Assembly (NCBI GenBank): GCA_947246015.1
Contig: CAMXQE010000003.1
Location: forward strand, 62,001 to 126,000
Origin: an uncultured Lachnospiraceae bacterium
Lineage (GTDB): Bacteria; Bacillota; Clostridia; Lachnospirales; Lachnospiraceae
DNA: 64,000 bases
Reading direction: 5' to 3'
Below are positions 48,850-58,820 of the stretch, one piece after another. Position numbers and translations under genes: made by a program. Positions within the stretch are counted from its first letter, which is position 1; every line of letters starts with the position of its first letter. Below the pieces are notes generated by a model that searched no databases, was not told the DNA's origin, and worked only from the letters and a program-made list of their open reading frames with translations.

Positions 48850-50217
48850 TCATGCAGACAGGGCCTTTGAAATTCTGTCTGCAAGAATTAACGGTTTCTT
48901 TCCTGTCTTTGGATTCGGCTTTATCTGATTCACATACCGGATCCGGTAACGGACAAATTCTAATTTTCTCTCCAGTATGGAATCCATCAGTTCCGCCAAT
49001 TCGCTGCTTACCTTTTCCAGATCCGCATCCGGTTCCGTCTCTACGGACAGCTCAAAAGCATCCTTTGCCGTCTGCCTGAACTGGTAATCGATAATACCCT
49101 CAATGCAGATCCCCTCGATTGCCAGCGGGTGCAGAAATTCATGGTTTCCATTACGGTCTTCAAACCACATCATATCCTCATCCCGCCCAAGGATGGAAAA
49201 AGTCTTCGTAAAATGACAGTTTCCTGTGTCAGTATCCTCTTTTAAGGATAACTTATCGCTTAACCGATACCGGATCAGCGGCTGTACCCTATTGTATAGA
49301 GAGGTGACATACATCTGCCCGTCTATGACCTCTATATAGTTCAGATCATCAAAGAGAATCATCCCTTCTGCCGGATCAGTTTCTACCCCCAGCGCCAGAG
49401 ATTCACTTGCTCCATAAAAATTCACGATCTTCACCCCGAATACACTCTCCAGATATGTCCGCAGACCATGTGACAACGGTTCGCCGCAGGTAATGATCCT
49501 TGAAAACTTCACATTGATTTTTCCCTGTTCTACCAATCCCGCAAGGATTTTAAGGGCGGAAGGATACCCGATCACAATATTGGGTTTAAACTTCCCAATG
49601 GCGCTGCACCATTCCTGTAAGGAGGCATTGATATCCAGATGAAGCTGTTCCGCCTTTAATCCTTCTATCCCATCCCCCACGGCCATCACACCGCCATACC
49701 TGCCGTCCGTGGCTGCTATATAAAGCATACGCGGCCTGCATAACAGCAGTTTCACGACCTGAAGGAACGACATACCCCACAGTGCCCCTCTGATGATTCC
49801 CACCAGCATCTGCTCCCATGCCTCATCGTCATACACATAGAACCTCGGTTTTCCCGTACTTCCGGAGGAATGCACCAGATGATAATTTCCGTGGTATGTC
49901 TTTTTCATATCCTCACAGCCGGCGGCAAATTCAGCCAGTTCTTCCTGATTCAGCTTTTCTTTACATACGATATCTTCATAATTTTCAATCAAAATCTTTT
50001 TATCTACAGGCGGAAGCTTTTCCACCGGAAAGGATTCTATGTTATCCCTTGTCACTCCTGCCGCGCTGTAGATCCGGCGGTAGTATTCCGAGTTTTCAAA
50101 GGCATAGCGGATCATATCCCTCAATTTCTTTTGCTGCAGCTTTTCTACCTGTTTTCTGCTTTTCCCAGCATTTTTCCTCAGCCTGAAAAGATTCCACAAT
50201 AACTGTCCATATCCCAT
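48850..50217 (-). CDS. Phenylacetate-CoA ligase (PaaK)-like adenylate-forming protein
   Basis: A 455-residue member of the PaaK/CapK branch of adenylating enzymes. The start at 50217 (MGYGQLLWNLF) has GGAGG 6 nt upstream; the ORF extends to 50334 within the ABC permease gene. Motifs: LVHSSGSTGKPRFYVYDDEAWEQ (P-loop-like), YPSALKILAGL, TCGEPLSHGLRTYLESVFG, NFYGASESLALG, and a C-terminal PNPKTGKKPLI lysine loop. It would activate a carboxylate to an acyl adenylate or CoA ester. It is 14 bp downstream of the ABC permease gene, suggesting shared function. Confidence 0.87.
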   Translation of the reverse strand: MGYGQLLWNLFRLRKNAGKSRKQVEKLQQKKLRDMIRYAFENSEYYRRIYSAAGVTRDNIESFPVEKLPPVDKKILIENYEDIVCKEKLNQEELAEFAAGCEDMKKTYHGNYHLVHSSGSTGKPRFYVYDDEAWEQMLVGIIRGALWGMSFLQVVKLLLCRPRMLYIAATDGRYGGVMAVGDGIEGLKAEQLHLDINASLQEWCSAIGKFKPNIVIGYPSALKILAGLVEQGKINVKFSRIITCGEPLSHGLRTYLESVFGVKIVNFYGASESLALGVETDPAEGMILFDDLNYIEVIDGQMYVTSLYNRVQPLIRYRLSDKLSLKEDTDTGNCHFTKTFSILGRDEDMMWFEDRNGNHEFLHPLAIEGICIEGIIDYQFRQTAKDAFELSVETEPDADLEKVSSELAELMDSILERKLEFVRYRIRYVNQIKPNPKTGKKPLILADRISKALSA

Positions 50218-50231
50218 AACCATCCTCCTGT

Positions 50232-52586
50232 CTATTCTCCTTGCAGCAGCTCTTTTACCGAAATATGCCTGATCTTCCCGGAAGCAAGAACAGCAAACAA
50301 AAAGACAAATAAAATGATGATCCCTGCTGTCCACGCCATCTGGCCGATCCGCACCGCCACATGGATATCACCAATCCCAAAGTTTCCAAGCAGTGCGGAC
50401 AGTAAACTGTCCGCAGCAAACGCACTTATCACAGTTCCAAGCGCAGTGCCCACTATTGCCACCATCCCATACCGGATTCCGAAGGATACCCTTAAGGCTC
50501 CTGACGTGTAGCCAATGCTTTTATAAATGGCAAGATTCTTCTGTTCAAAACCCAAGACCTTACTGCCGGACAAAACGATGACAATACCAATGATGAATAA
50601 GGCAATGGCATACATAAAGAAAATCAGTATGTGCAAAGTACGCACGATTCCATCCAGCCCTGACCAGCTGTTGGTATGGATATCAGCGCTGACACGGTAC
50701 CGCGCCATCAGCTCCTCCATGATTATGTCGTTTCTGGAACTGTCCTCCAGAATATAGTGGGTACACCAGATACTGGCTCCTGTGTCCGCAATCCTTGCAT
50801 AGCCCGCTATGCTCATGCCCACATTTGCTCCCATCTCATTTGCGCATTCATAGATTCCTCTTACTGTGTAAACTGCTGTTCCTCCGCCAGAGGATACGGT
50901 CACTTCATCCCCGATATCCAGACCTAAATCCTGTGCCACCGTTTCCGTCACCAGAACATCATTTTCATCTGCCGCGGTGTTTCCGCTTATCACATGAAAC
51001 CACTCCGGCTCATCCAGCACATTGACGGTAAGGTCCGTTCCATTTACCGTGCCGCTTCGCATTGCGAGCCTGTAGGTGTCCGTAATCGCGCTGTAACTGC
51101 CGATTAATTCTGCAACCTCCTGCATATCCACATCGGAACTCATGGGCTGTACCCCCAGGTCATGTTCCGCAACTGAGAAAGCATTCATAAGCCCTTCCCC
51201 GTTCCTGCCAACCCAGTCGCTCATTTTATCTACAACAGATAAAAAAACCGTGAGTATGCTCATGATTAAGAACACTCCCATATACCGTTTCCATCCGGTC
51301 AGCAGCTGCCTGCAGGCCAGTGACAATCCCACACATTCCGGATAAATGTTGTTCCTTTTTCTATTTCCGGGCATTTCATTTATACGCCCTAGGATTGCCT
51401 GAATCGGTCTTATGTCTGTAACCTCTCTTGTCTGCCGGGCTACAAAAAGCATCAGCAGACCAATAAGCGCCAGAAAGATAACACATAAAATTCCTGATGG
51501 AAGCCCCAATGGGATAAGCACTCCCGTAGATGTAACAGTCAATCCCTTTACTGCCCGAAGGATGGGGAGCGCCGCCAGAACTCCTGTGATGATTCCGATA
51601 AAAACAGGCAGACAGTATTCCAAAATCTTCCCCATCCATATGCTGAATGAGGTACAGCCGATGGTTTTCAGGATTCCGATATCTTTGTATTCCTGTATCA
51701 TTGCATTCCGGATGCCGTTCTGGATAACGATCAGGATTACCACCAGAAGCAGCACCGAAAAACCAATCAAAAATCCCGTTTCGATATTCTGCAACACCAG
51801 CATAAAGCCGTGAATGGTTTCTTCCGAATATGTCATTTCAGAATACATGCCAAGCCTTGTAGCATTGTTTAATGCCCGGTTCAGCTCCGTCATACTCACT
51901 TCTTCCGGATCTTTTGCATGAATATGGAGCATTGCCCCCTCCCTGCCGATCCGGTTGAATTCCGAAACGGTATTCAAGACCTGAAGCGTTTCCTCATAAT
52001 CCTCCCTGTTTACCAGAAAACTTTTCATATCAATCATAGAGCTTCCCATAAACGGGTCTTCAAAAAAACCTGCTACCTTAAAAAACTGCTTTGCCCCGTT
52101 CCGTCCAAGCATAAACTGAATCTCATCCCCGATGGATGCGCCAAAACCTTCTGCCATGGACGGAGACAGATATATTTCTCCTGACTCTATTCCCTGGATA
52201 TCTGCATAAGCATCCAAACTATCCGCAAAAAAATGATAATCATACTGCTCCGGTCCATAGGGAATCAGCTGCCCTTCATTATCCGAATGTATCCCATTGA
52301 TGGAATATCCCGAAAATATAAGGGGCTGCACCTCCACACGGCTTACCATATCCTGCCCCTGTATCTCACTTTGGATATCTGTTATATCCGTATATCCGCT
52401 GACCCATGCCGTAAACGTTCCATACCCGACCCGCTCCATCTCCTGCTCTATATAGGCTCCGGAATTATGGAAAACTGTAACCGCAACCGTCAACGAGACC
52501 GCCGCAAAAAACACTAACAGAAAAATTCCGGTTATACTTCCTTTTTGTCTTTTCAAATCTGCCAACAGCCGAATCTTTAATGCCAT
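50232..52586 (-). CDS. ABC transporter permease, FtsX/MacB type
   Basis: A 784-residue permease with eight predicted membrane helices: one at the N-terminus (GSITGIFLLVFFAAVSLTVAV), three at about 270-385, one at about 430, and three at the C-terminus (about 645-780). Large extracellular domains lie between. The two FtsX domains and the two-repeat layout are typical of lipoprotein or peptide/macrolide exporters. It follows the ATPase gene by 4 bp. Confidence 0.92.
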   Translation of the reverse strand: MALKIRLLADLKRQKGSITGIFLLVFFAAVSLTVAVTVFHNSGAYIEQEMERVGYGTFTAWVSGYTDITDIQSEIQGQDMVSRVEVQPLIFSGYSINGIHSDNEGQLIPYGPEQYDYHFFADSLDAYADIQGIESGEIYLSPSMAEGFGASIGDEIQFMLGRNGAKQFFKVAGFFEDPFMGSSMIDMKSFLVNREDYEETLQVLNTVSEFNRIGREGAMLHIHAKDPEEVSMTELNRALNNATRLGMYSEMTYSEETIHGFMLVLQNIETGFLIGFSVLLLVVILIVIQNGIRNAMIQEYKDIGILKTIGCTSFSIWMGKILEYCLPVFIGIITGVLAALPILRAVKGLTVTSTGVLIPLGLPSGILCVIFLALIGLLMLFVARQTREVTDIRPIQAILGRINEMPGNRKRNNIYPECVGLSLACRQLLTGWKRYMGVFLIMSILTVFLSVVDKMSDWVGRNGEGLMNAFSVAEHDLGVQPMSSDVDMQEVAELIGSYSAITDTYRLAMRSGTVNGTDLTVNVLDEPEWFHVISGNTAADENDVLVTETVAQDLGLDIGDEVTVSSGGGTAVYTVRGIYECANEMGANVGMSIAGYARIADTGASIWCTHYILEDSSRNDIIMEELMARYRVSADIHTNSWSGLDGIVRTLHILIFFMYAIALFIIGIVIVLSGSKVLGFEQKNLAIYKSIGYTSGALRVSFGIRYGMVAIVGTALGTVISAFAADSLLSALLGNFGIGDIHVAVRIGQMAWTAGIIILFVFLFAVLASGKIRHISVKELLQGE

Positions 52587-52590
52587 ACTT

Positions 52591-53358
52591 CTACCACTCC
52601 AATTCTTTCAGCCACACACTGATCTGCTCTTCGCGTGACATTTCATCCTGTTTCCGGTATTTAGGGAGTTTCAGCTCCCCTGTAACCTTTCCATCCGAAA
52701 GATATAAAATGCGGTTTCCCCGGATAGCCGCTTTCATATCATGGGTAACCATAAGGATGCTCTGCCCGTTTGCATGTACGACATTTAATATGTCCAGAAT
52801 GTTCATCGTGTTGGCCCGGTTAAGGGAACCGGTGGGTTCATCCGCAAACAGGATATCCGGTTCATTGATCAGCGCCCTTGCGATGGCCGCCCTCTGTGCC
52901 TCGCCGCCGGAAACCTGCCCCGGAAGCTGGTCACGGATTCTTTCAATGGATAGCTGTTGCAAGAGACTGTCCGCTCTGGCTTTTATGTCAGAGGGCTTCT
53001 TTTCCTTTTTGTTATATCCTGCCACAAGTACATTTTCTTCAATGGTCAGGTTGCTCACTAAATTCATCTGCTGGAACACAAACCCAAACCGCTCAGAGCG
53101 TATTGCCGCCATCTCTTTTTCTGACATGCGATGAAGTTCCTTGGCGCTTCCAGACAGCTTTACACTTCCGCCGGAAATGCTGTCCATGCCGCTGAGCGCA
53201 TAAAGCAGTGTTGATTTTCCAGCCCCGGAAGGCCCCATGATAACCGTGAAATCATTTCGGTAGATTTCCACGTTGATCTGATCCAAAACGATGCTTTCTT
53301 TCTCCTGCACCTTAAATACCTTACTTAAATTTTCTGCCGATAGGATGCTCTCCTGCAT
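52591..53358 (-). CDS. ABC transporter ATP-binding protein, LolD/MacB type
   Basis: A 255-residue ATPase with Walker A GPSGAGKSTLL (about 46-56), Q-loop FVFQQMNLVSNLT, signature VSGGEAQRAAIARAL, Walker B PDILFADEPTGSL and switch His in MVTHDM. The start at 53358 (MQESILSAENL) has an AGAGG site just upstream; the ORF extends to 53376. It is partner of the FtsX-type permease immediately downstream. Confidence 0.94.
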   Translation of the reverse strand: MQESILSAENLSKVFKVQEKESIVLDQINVEIYRNDFTVIMGPSGAGKSTLLYALSGMDSISGGSVKLSGSAKELHRMSEKEMAAIRSERFGFVFQQMNLVSNLTIEENVLVAGYNKKEKKPSDIKARADSLLQQLSIERIRDQLPGQVSGGEAQRAAIARALINEPDILFADEPTGSLNRANTMNILDILNVVHANGQSILMVTHDMKAAIRGNRILYLSDGKVTGELKLPKYRKQDEMSREEQISVWLKELEW

Positions 53359-53410
53359 ATTTACCTCTTCCCGCATATCGCCGGCTTAGCCTGCGATATT
53401 GCAAATTATC

Positions 53411-54448
<1,038 letters not shown>

Positions 54449-54516
54449 TCACAAGTAAATCCCTCTTTCTGCCTGCTTTCCTGTATCTGTCCGGAATCAA
54501 CTGCTTTATATTTATC

Positions 54517-54581
54517 ATTTTAGTCAGCCTGACGCTTTTCATCAATTTTGATTCCGAATCTCATAGATAAGAAAATCTAAT
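54517..54581 (-). promoter_or_regulatory. Promoter with LysR-type box for the aldo/keto reductase operon
   Basis: Minus strand: box ATTAGATTTTCTTAT (54567-54581), 21 bp, -35 TTGATG (54540-54545), 17 bp, -10 TAAAAT (54517-54522). The box is identical to that at 44957 and the spacings are the same. The gap 54413-54739 also contains the terminator of the ADH gene; no gene is seen there. Confidence 0.7.
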
Positions 54582-54622
54582 GAAAAACGGATTTTACAGT
54601 TGTTTTCTCCCCATGAAAATAG

Positions 54623-54669
54623 TACCTCCAAAGTAGATTTTGCTTATTACCTTGTCTACTTTGGAGGTA
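54623..54669 (-). terminator. Terminator of the iron-ADH gene
   Basis: TACCTCCAAAGTAGA and TCTACTTTGGAGGTA form a perfect 15-bp stem around a 17-nt loop, followed on the minus strand by CTATTTTC. Confidence 0.75.
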
Positions 54670-54739
54670 TCATCTCATTGATGAGTGCCGTTTCTGATTC
54701 CTTATTCAATTTTACGACAAATATCAGCACCGGCGCGCC

Positions 54740-55906
54740 TTATGCCCTACATTCCATCAGAATTTCATAAATATCGTCATGAGTCAGAGGCTTAAAACAG
54801 CCGTTTGTAATGATATTAGAAGAATCTGCCACGCTGCGGTAGTCCGTATCTTCTGAAAGCCCCATCCCGGCAAATGTAGTCGGGAGACCCATCTCCCTGA
54901 TGAAGGCAGCCAGGCACGCAACACCTTCCTTTGCGGTCTCGGTTTCCGTCTTGCCTTCCGCACATACGCCAAATACATTGACCGCAAATCGGGCAAATTT
55001 CGTCGGCGCTCCTTCACAGAGTCTGCGATACAGAGCCGGATGAATCACCGCCAGACCCTGTCCGTGGTTGCAGTCTGTGTAAGCCCCCAACTGGTGCTCA
55101 ATCTGGTGTGCCTGAAAAGAAGAAGTCTTGCCGATTTTCAAAATACCATTCTCTGCCATGGCAGACGCCCATTCCAGTTCACTGCGGGCATCCAGATTTT
55201 CCGGGTCGTCTTTCACGATCCGCATATTGCGGATCACGCTCCTCATAACCGCCTCACAGATATCATCGGACAGGTTATTATCTTCCGGGCTGCCAAAGTA
55301 AGTCTCCATGCTGTGGCTCAGTGTGTCGAAAGCTCCGGACATTACCTGCATCATCGGCAGCGACAGTGTGTAAGAGGGGTCAAGGAATGCAGCGCCAGCG
55401 TATGCACCCAGCACACCGGCTTTGATCTTCTTTTCCTCATGAGTGATCACTGCACCGTTATTCTGTTCCGCCCCTGTACCGGAAGCTGTTACAACAGCGA
55501 TCATGGGGACATACTCCGAAGGATACTTATGCTCGGTGAATTCCATTTCCCAGATATCCTGTGTAAGCTTTGCCTGGGCGGAAACAATCTTACAGCAGTC
55601 GATCACAGAGCCGCCTCCTACCGCAACGATCAGATCAATCTTGTTTTCCTTTACCAGAGCCGCACCTTCCTGCACTTTTGCATAAGTGGGATTAGGCATA
55701 ATGCCTGTAAACTCGGTAATGCTCTTACCGGCACCTTTAAGAATACCTGTGATTTCCTCATAAACCCCATTTTTCTGAATGGAACCACCGCCAAAAGCCA
55801 GCAGCACATTTCCTCCATAGGAACTTAAAACTTCAGGTAAATTCTCTTTCACGCAGCCAATGCCAAAATAATTCTTTGTTGGATAAGAATAAGTAAAACT
55901 GTTCAT
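54740..55906 (-). CDS. Iron-containing alcohol dehydrogenase (YqhD/butanol dehydrogenase type)
   Basis: A 388-residue Fe-ADH. The start at 55906 (MNSFTYSYPTKNYFG) has AAGGAG 8 nt upstream. The nucleotide-binding motifs are FGGGSIQKNG (about 38-47) and AVGGGSVIDCCK (about 95-106). The metal ligands are complete: Asp194 and His198 (AFDTLSHSME), His267 (QAHQIEH) and His281 (CNHGQG). It reduces aldehydes with NAD(P)H. It is transcribed from its own LysR-type box promoter and closed by a terminator. It is a paralog of the protein at 57540. Confidence 0.93.
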   Translation of the reverse strand: MNSFTYSYPTKNYFGIGCVKENLPEVLSSYGGNVLLAFGGGSIQKNGVYEEITGILKGAGKSITEFTGIMPNPTYAKVQEGAALVKENKIDLIVAVGGGSVIDCCKIVSAQAKLTQDIWEMEFTEHKYPSEYVPMIAVVTASGTGAEQNNGAVITHEEKKIKAGVLGAYAGAAFLDPSYTLSLPMMQVMSGAFDTLSHSMETYFGSPEDNNLSDDICEAVMRSVIRNMRIVKDDPENLDARSELEWASAMAENGILKIGKTSSFQAHQIEHQLGAYTDCNHGQGLAVIHPALYRRLCEGAPTKFARFAVNVFGVCAEGKTETETAKEGVACLAAFIREMGLPTTFAGMGLSEDTDYRSVADSSNIITNGCFKPLTHDDIYEILMECRA

Positions 55907-55937
55907 TTGATTATCTCCTTCTGTTGATTCTGTGTAT

Positions 55938-56002
55938 ATCATATAAATCTCAATTTAAAATAGCAATTCAAGTTTTCAGTCCATTCCATAAGAAAAACTT
56001 AT
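55938..56002 (-). promoter_or_regulatory. Promoter with LysR-type box for the iron-ADH gene
   Basis: Minus strand: box ATAAGTTTTTCTTAT (55988-56002), a perfect ATAAG/CTTAT palindrome with T-N11-A form, then 21 bp, -35 TTGCTA (55961-55966), 17 bp, -10 TATGAT (55938-55943). Confidence 0.72.
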
Positions 56003-56009
56003 TTTTTTA

Positions 56010-57062
56010 TCATTGGGCTATTTCAATTACTACATCCAAATAATCATCCAGATCAAAAAAGCCTGACAGATCCGAAGTGATTTTCCCAAAAACAATGATT
56101 CCTGCCGAAATTTCGGGGTTCTCCACCTGATTATTATACAGCAGACATAAACCATCCCCACCCAGCCAGAACGCAATATCACCGTTTTCAAAAGCTGTCT
56201 GTGCATCAGCGCTGTCATAAGGAAGCGCGCTCTCCATACCACCATAGAACTCCCGGTCTCCGCCGACACGCTGCATGGAAAGGGTCATGGGAAGCATCTC
56301 TGCGAATGCGGCCGCCGTTTCACTGCCATCCAGAACAGCCTCAAATACCTGCCCGCCTGCTGTAATCGTGATCGGTATTTCCTCAGAAACAACAGAAACC
56401 TCATAACCAAGCTGCTGCAGCCATGGAGCAATCTCCTCTGTGTCATTGGCGGTCAAACCATCAGCGATCACCGCATCCGGGCAAAGTTCTCCAAAAATAT
56501 GCAGGCTGTTCTCAATGGTGTCGCTGGCGCTGGTACAGAATGGCACAATCGTCTTTCCGGAAAAATCGCTGCTCTCCAAAAATGTGGCAATCATAGCCGG
56601 CGCTTCATCCCACCAGATAGGATAGCCCACAAAAATCGTGTCATAAGCAGAAATATCAGTAATGTCCGCTGTGATTTCGGGACGGATACCATCATCGATA
56701 TCAACCTTTGCTTCCTCTCTCAGGTTCTCGTATGGAACAGCACGCCGGATTTCATTTAAATCCCCGCCCGTATACTCTGCGATCAGTTCAGCCACTCCCT
56801 TTGTATTTCCGGTATTAGAAAAAAAGGTGACCAATGTATGATTTACTGTCCCTGCCGGTTCCTCTGAACTTGATTCTTCTGGCGCCGATTCCTCCAACGC
56901 TGCTTCTTCCGGCTCGCTTTCTTCTTCCTGCTCCTGCACGGAAGATACCATTTCATCTTCCGACGGCTCATTGGCTGTCTGTGCCGTATTTTTGCCACAG
57001 GCAGCCAATGTCAGCACCTGCATTGCCAATATAGCTAAAATAACCAATAATCTCTTTTTCAT
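56010..57062 (-). CDS. Lipoprotein fusing flavodoxin and cyclophilin-like domains
   Basis: A 350-residue lipoprotein: lipobox at Cys22 (TLAACGKN), Glu/Ser-rich linker (about 30-70), flavodoxin domain (about 75-228: LVTFFSNTGNTKGVAEL, FVGYPIWWDEAPAMIATFLE, IVPFCTSASDTIENSL) and a C-terminal cyclophilin-like domain (about 230-350: ITITAGGQVFEAVLDGSETAAAFAEMLP, FYGGMESALPYDSADAQ, IAFWLGGDGLCLLYN). It is probably extracytoplasmic and FMN-binding. It is the third gene after the degenerate ADH paralog and the NTF2-like gene. Confidence 0.87.
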   Translation of the reverse strand: MKKRLLVILAILAMQVLTLAACGKNTAQTANEPSEDEMVSSVQEQEEESEPEEAALEESAPEESSSEEPAGTVNHTLVTFFSNTGNTKGVAELIAEYTGGDLNEIRRAVPYENLREEAKVDIDDGIRPEITADITDISAYDTIFVGYPIWWDEAPAMIATFLESSDFSGKTIVPFCTSASDTIENSLHIFGELCPDAVIADGLTANDTEEIAPWLQQLGYEVSVVSEEIPITITAGGQVFEAVLDGSETAAAFAEMLPMTLSMQRVGGDREFYGGMESALPYDSADAQTAFENGDIAFWLGGDGLCLLYNNQVENPEISAGIIVFGKITSDLSGFFDLDDYLDVVIEIAQ

Positions 57063-57089
57063 CTCGTTCCATTTCCTTAAAATATATTT

Positions 57090-57458
57090 TTAATATGTGG
57101 ATGTGACCGCCCTTGTCATAAACCAGTTCTCATCCCTGTTTATCAAATTGATTTTGAGTTTCAGCCACCATGTGCTGCGGCTGCCACCAAATACGGCCGC
57201 CTCCACAAGACTCTCTCCAATAAGTAAGGCATTATCTCCGTCTATTGTAATTTGAACCGATTCATGAATGGCAAAATAATAATTTAATGTTCCATCCTCA
57301 ATAGCATGGATATATGCCTCTTTGGACTGCTGCATCCCCGTCATATGAACAAGCACAAAAGTATCATGCAGAACGCTTTCAAGTCTGGTTCTATCCTTTT
57401 GGCTCATTCCCCAATACATTTTACGGTAGTTATCTGCTATCTGGGATTTATCATCCAT
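57090..57458 (-). CDS. NTF2-like (SnoaL/DUF4440-type) protein
   Basis: A 122-residue protein with the alpha+beta cone fold pattern of the NTF2-like superfamily (YRKMYWGMSQKDRTRLESVLHDTFVLVHMTG, then four beta strands ending WWLKLKINLINRDENWFMTRAV). The start at 57458 has AAGGAG 10 nt upstream; a TTG three codons earlier is also possible. The role could be a small enzyme or ligand-binding protein. It sits between two redox genes in the same direction. Confidence 0.8.
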   Translation of the reverse strand: MDDKSQIADNYRKMYWGMSQKDRTRLESVLHDTFVLVHMTGMQQSKEAYIHAIEDGTLNYYFAIHESVQITIDGDNALLIGESLVEAAVFGGSRSTWWLKLKINLINRDENWFMTRAVTSTY

Positions 57459-57539
57459 GGGTAACAAACTCCTTTGCTATTCTGGTAAACAAATAGTTTC
57501 CAGAATCCAATCTGCATATCATGCATCTATTTTCTGTAA

Positions 57540-58640
57540 TTACCGCATTGCATTTATAATAATGTCCGATATCTCATTCTGATCCAGCATAGACTCAATA
57601 GGAACCTGGCTGATACGTTCTTTGGAAACCTCACCGTCAAAATACATATCCACACCCAGCCCTGAGAACAGATCTGTCATTTTCTGCACTGACTCCGCAA
57701 TCTCTCCGTGATACCCAAAAGCATCCGCAAAATATGCACGGATATCTTCTTCGTGGTATCCGGCCATTACCTTGAGGAAACGGGGGAATAACGTGGTCAG
57801 GCTTTTGCGGTAAGATGAGCCAAACAACACTTCCGGTATAAATTCCAATTCATATATATCATAAGCGTAGTTCTCAGTTTTTCCCAGCCCCAGCCTGCCT
57901 GATGTGGATATGGAAGCACCATAAAGTATCACTCCCCTGGCATCTGTGTCATTGGGGTTATCCCGAAGCTGCTCTGCCGCCTTCAACACATTGCGGATAA
58001 CGGAAATGCCTGCATCATATGAGACAGGATTCCTGTCCCCGATGGTAGACGCTGACAACTGTACCAGAGTGACAAGACCGGTATAGGCCGTCATCTCAGG
58101 GCTGAGTGATAAGGAATACTTAGGGGTAAGGATTGCCGTATCCGCAGCAATTCCATATGCCGTACCGAAGTCATTGGTACGGCTGTCAGCCGAAACAGCC
58201 CCCAGTCCGTACTCCGAACCGCTGGAAGGATATGTGGGCATCAGAATAAGCGGCAGCTTTTCAAGGCCGTAAGGGTTCTTTCTCCCTTTTACATAATCCC
58301 ACAGATCATCTCCATGAAAGGCTCCAAAGGCAATCAGCTTTGCTGAATCCATGATGCTTGCGCCGCCTGCGCCGATGATAAGTTCAAGCCCTTTCTCTTT
58401 CACAAGCTGAATCCCTTTTTCAATGACTGCAAATTCACGGGAGGAATTACCAAATTCATAAAATTCCCCGCTACCGGACGAAACAGCCTTTTTTACATCT
58501 TCATAGCAACCGTTTTTATGGACGGAACCCCCGCCATAAACAAACAAAACCTTTTTCCCTTTTGTAAGGTTCTCCAGGTCCCCGGACGGGTCATCTCTAA
58601 ATAAAAGCCTGGTATCGTTCCTTAACTGAAAATCTTTCAT
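57540..58640 (-). CDS. Iron-ADH family paralog lacking the metal ligands
   Basis: A 366-residue protein with the fold of iron-containing ADHs. The nucleotide motifs remain (VYGGGSVHKNG, about 34-44; IGAGGASIMDSAK, about 89-101). Aligned with the intact ADH at 54740, the four metal positions are replaced: Asp by Val190, His by Gln194, His by Asp261 (or Tyr260) and His by Ser275. A metal-dependent dehydrogenase activity is therefore unlikely; it may bind NAD(P) or have a new role. It has a strong AAGGAGGAG ribosome site and a LysR-type box promoter, so it is expressed deliberately. Confidence 0.85.
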   Translation of the reverse strand: MKDFQLRNDTRLLFRDDPSGDLENLTKGKKVLFVYGGGSVHKNGCYEDVKKAVSSGSGEFYEFGNSSREFAVIEKGIQLVKEKGLELIIGAGGASIMDSAKLIAFGAFHGDDLWDYVKGRKNPYGLEKLPLILMPTYPSSGSEYGLGAVSADSRTNDFGTAYGIAADTAILTPKYSLSLSPEMTAYTGLVTLVQLSASTIGDRNPVSYDAGISVIRNVLKAAEQLRDNPNDTDARGVILYGASISTSGRLGLGKTENYAYDIYELEFIPEVLFGSSYRKSLTTLFPRFLKVMAGYHEEDIRAYFADAFGYHGEIAESVQKMTDLFSGLGVDMYFDGEVSKERISQVPIESMLDQNEISDIIINAMR

Positions 58641-58677
58641 GCTCGTTTACTCCTCCTTATTTCAAATTTCTATATTA

Positions 58678-58742
58678 TATTTTACCTTTTTATATCCTTA
58701 CATCAATTCTGATTTCTGAACTGTTCCATAAGAAAAACTAAT
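58678..58742 (-). promoter_or_regulatory. Promoter with LysR-type box for the ADH-paralog operon
   Basis: Minus strand: box ATTAGTTTTTCTTAT (58728-58742), 21 bp, -35 TTGATG (58701-58706), and a weak -10 AAAATA (58678-58683) at 17 bp, or TATAAT (58674-58679) at 21 bp. Confidence 0.65.
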
Positions 58743-58780
58743 GTTACCGGTCACGGAGTGGGCAGTAACAACCGAATGCA

Positions 58781-58807
58781 AAAAAGCACCCTGTCAGGAT
58801 GCTTTTT
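58781..58807 (-). terminator. Terminator of the LysR gene
   Basis: AAAAAGCA and TGCTTTTT flank an inner CCT/AGG pairing; the T-tract follows on either strand. It separates the LysR gene from the ADH-paralog promoter. Confidence 0.75.
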
Positions 58808-58820
58808 CAAAACCGCACAT

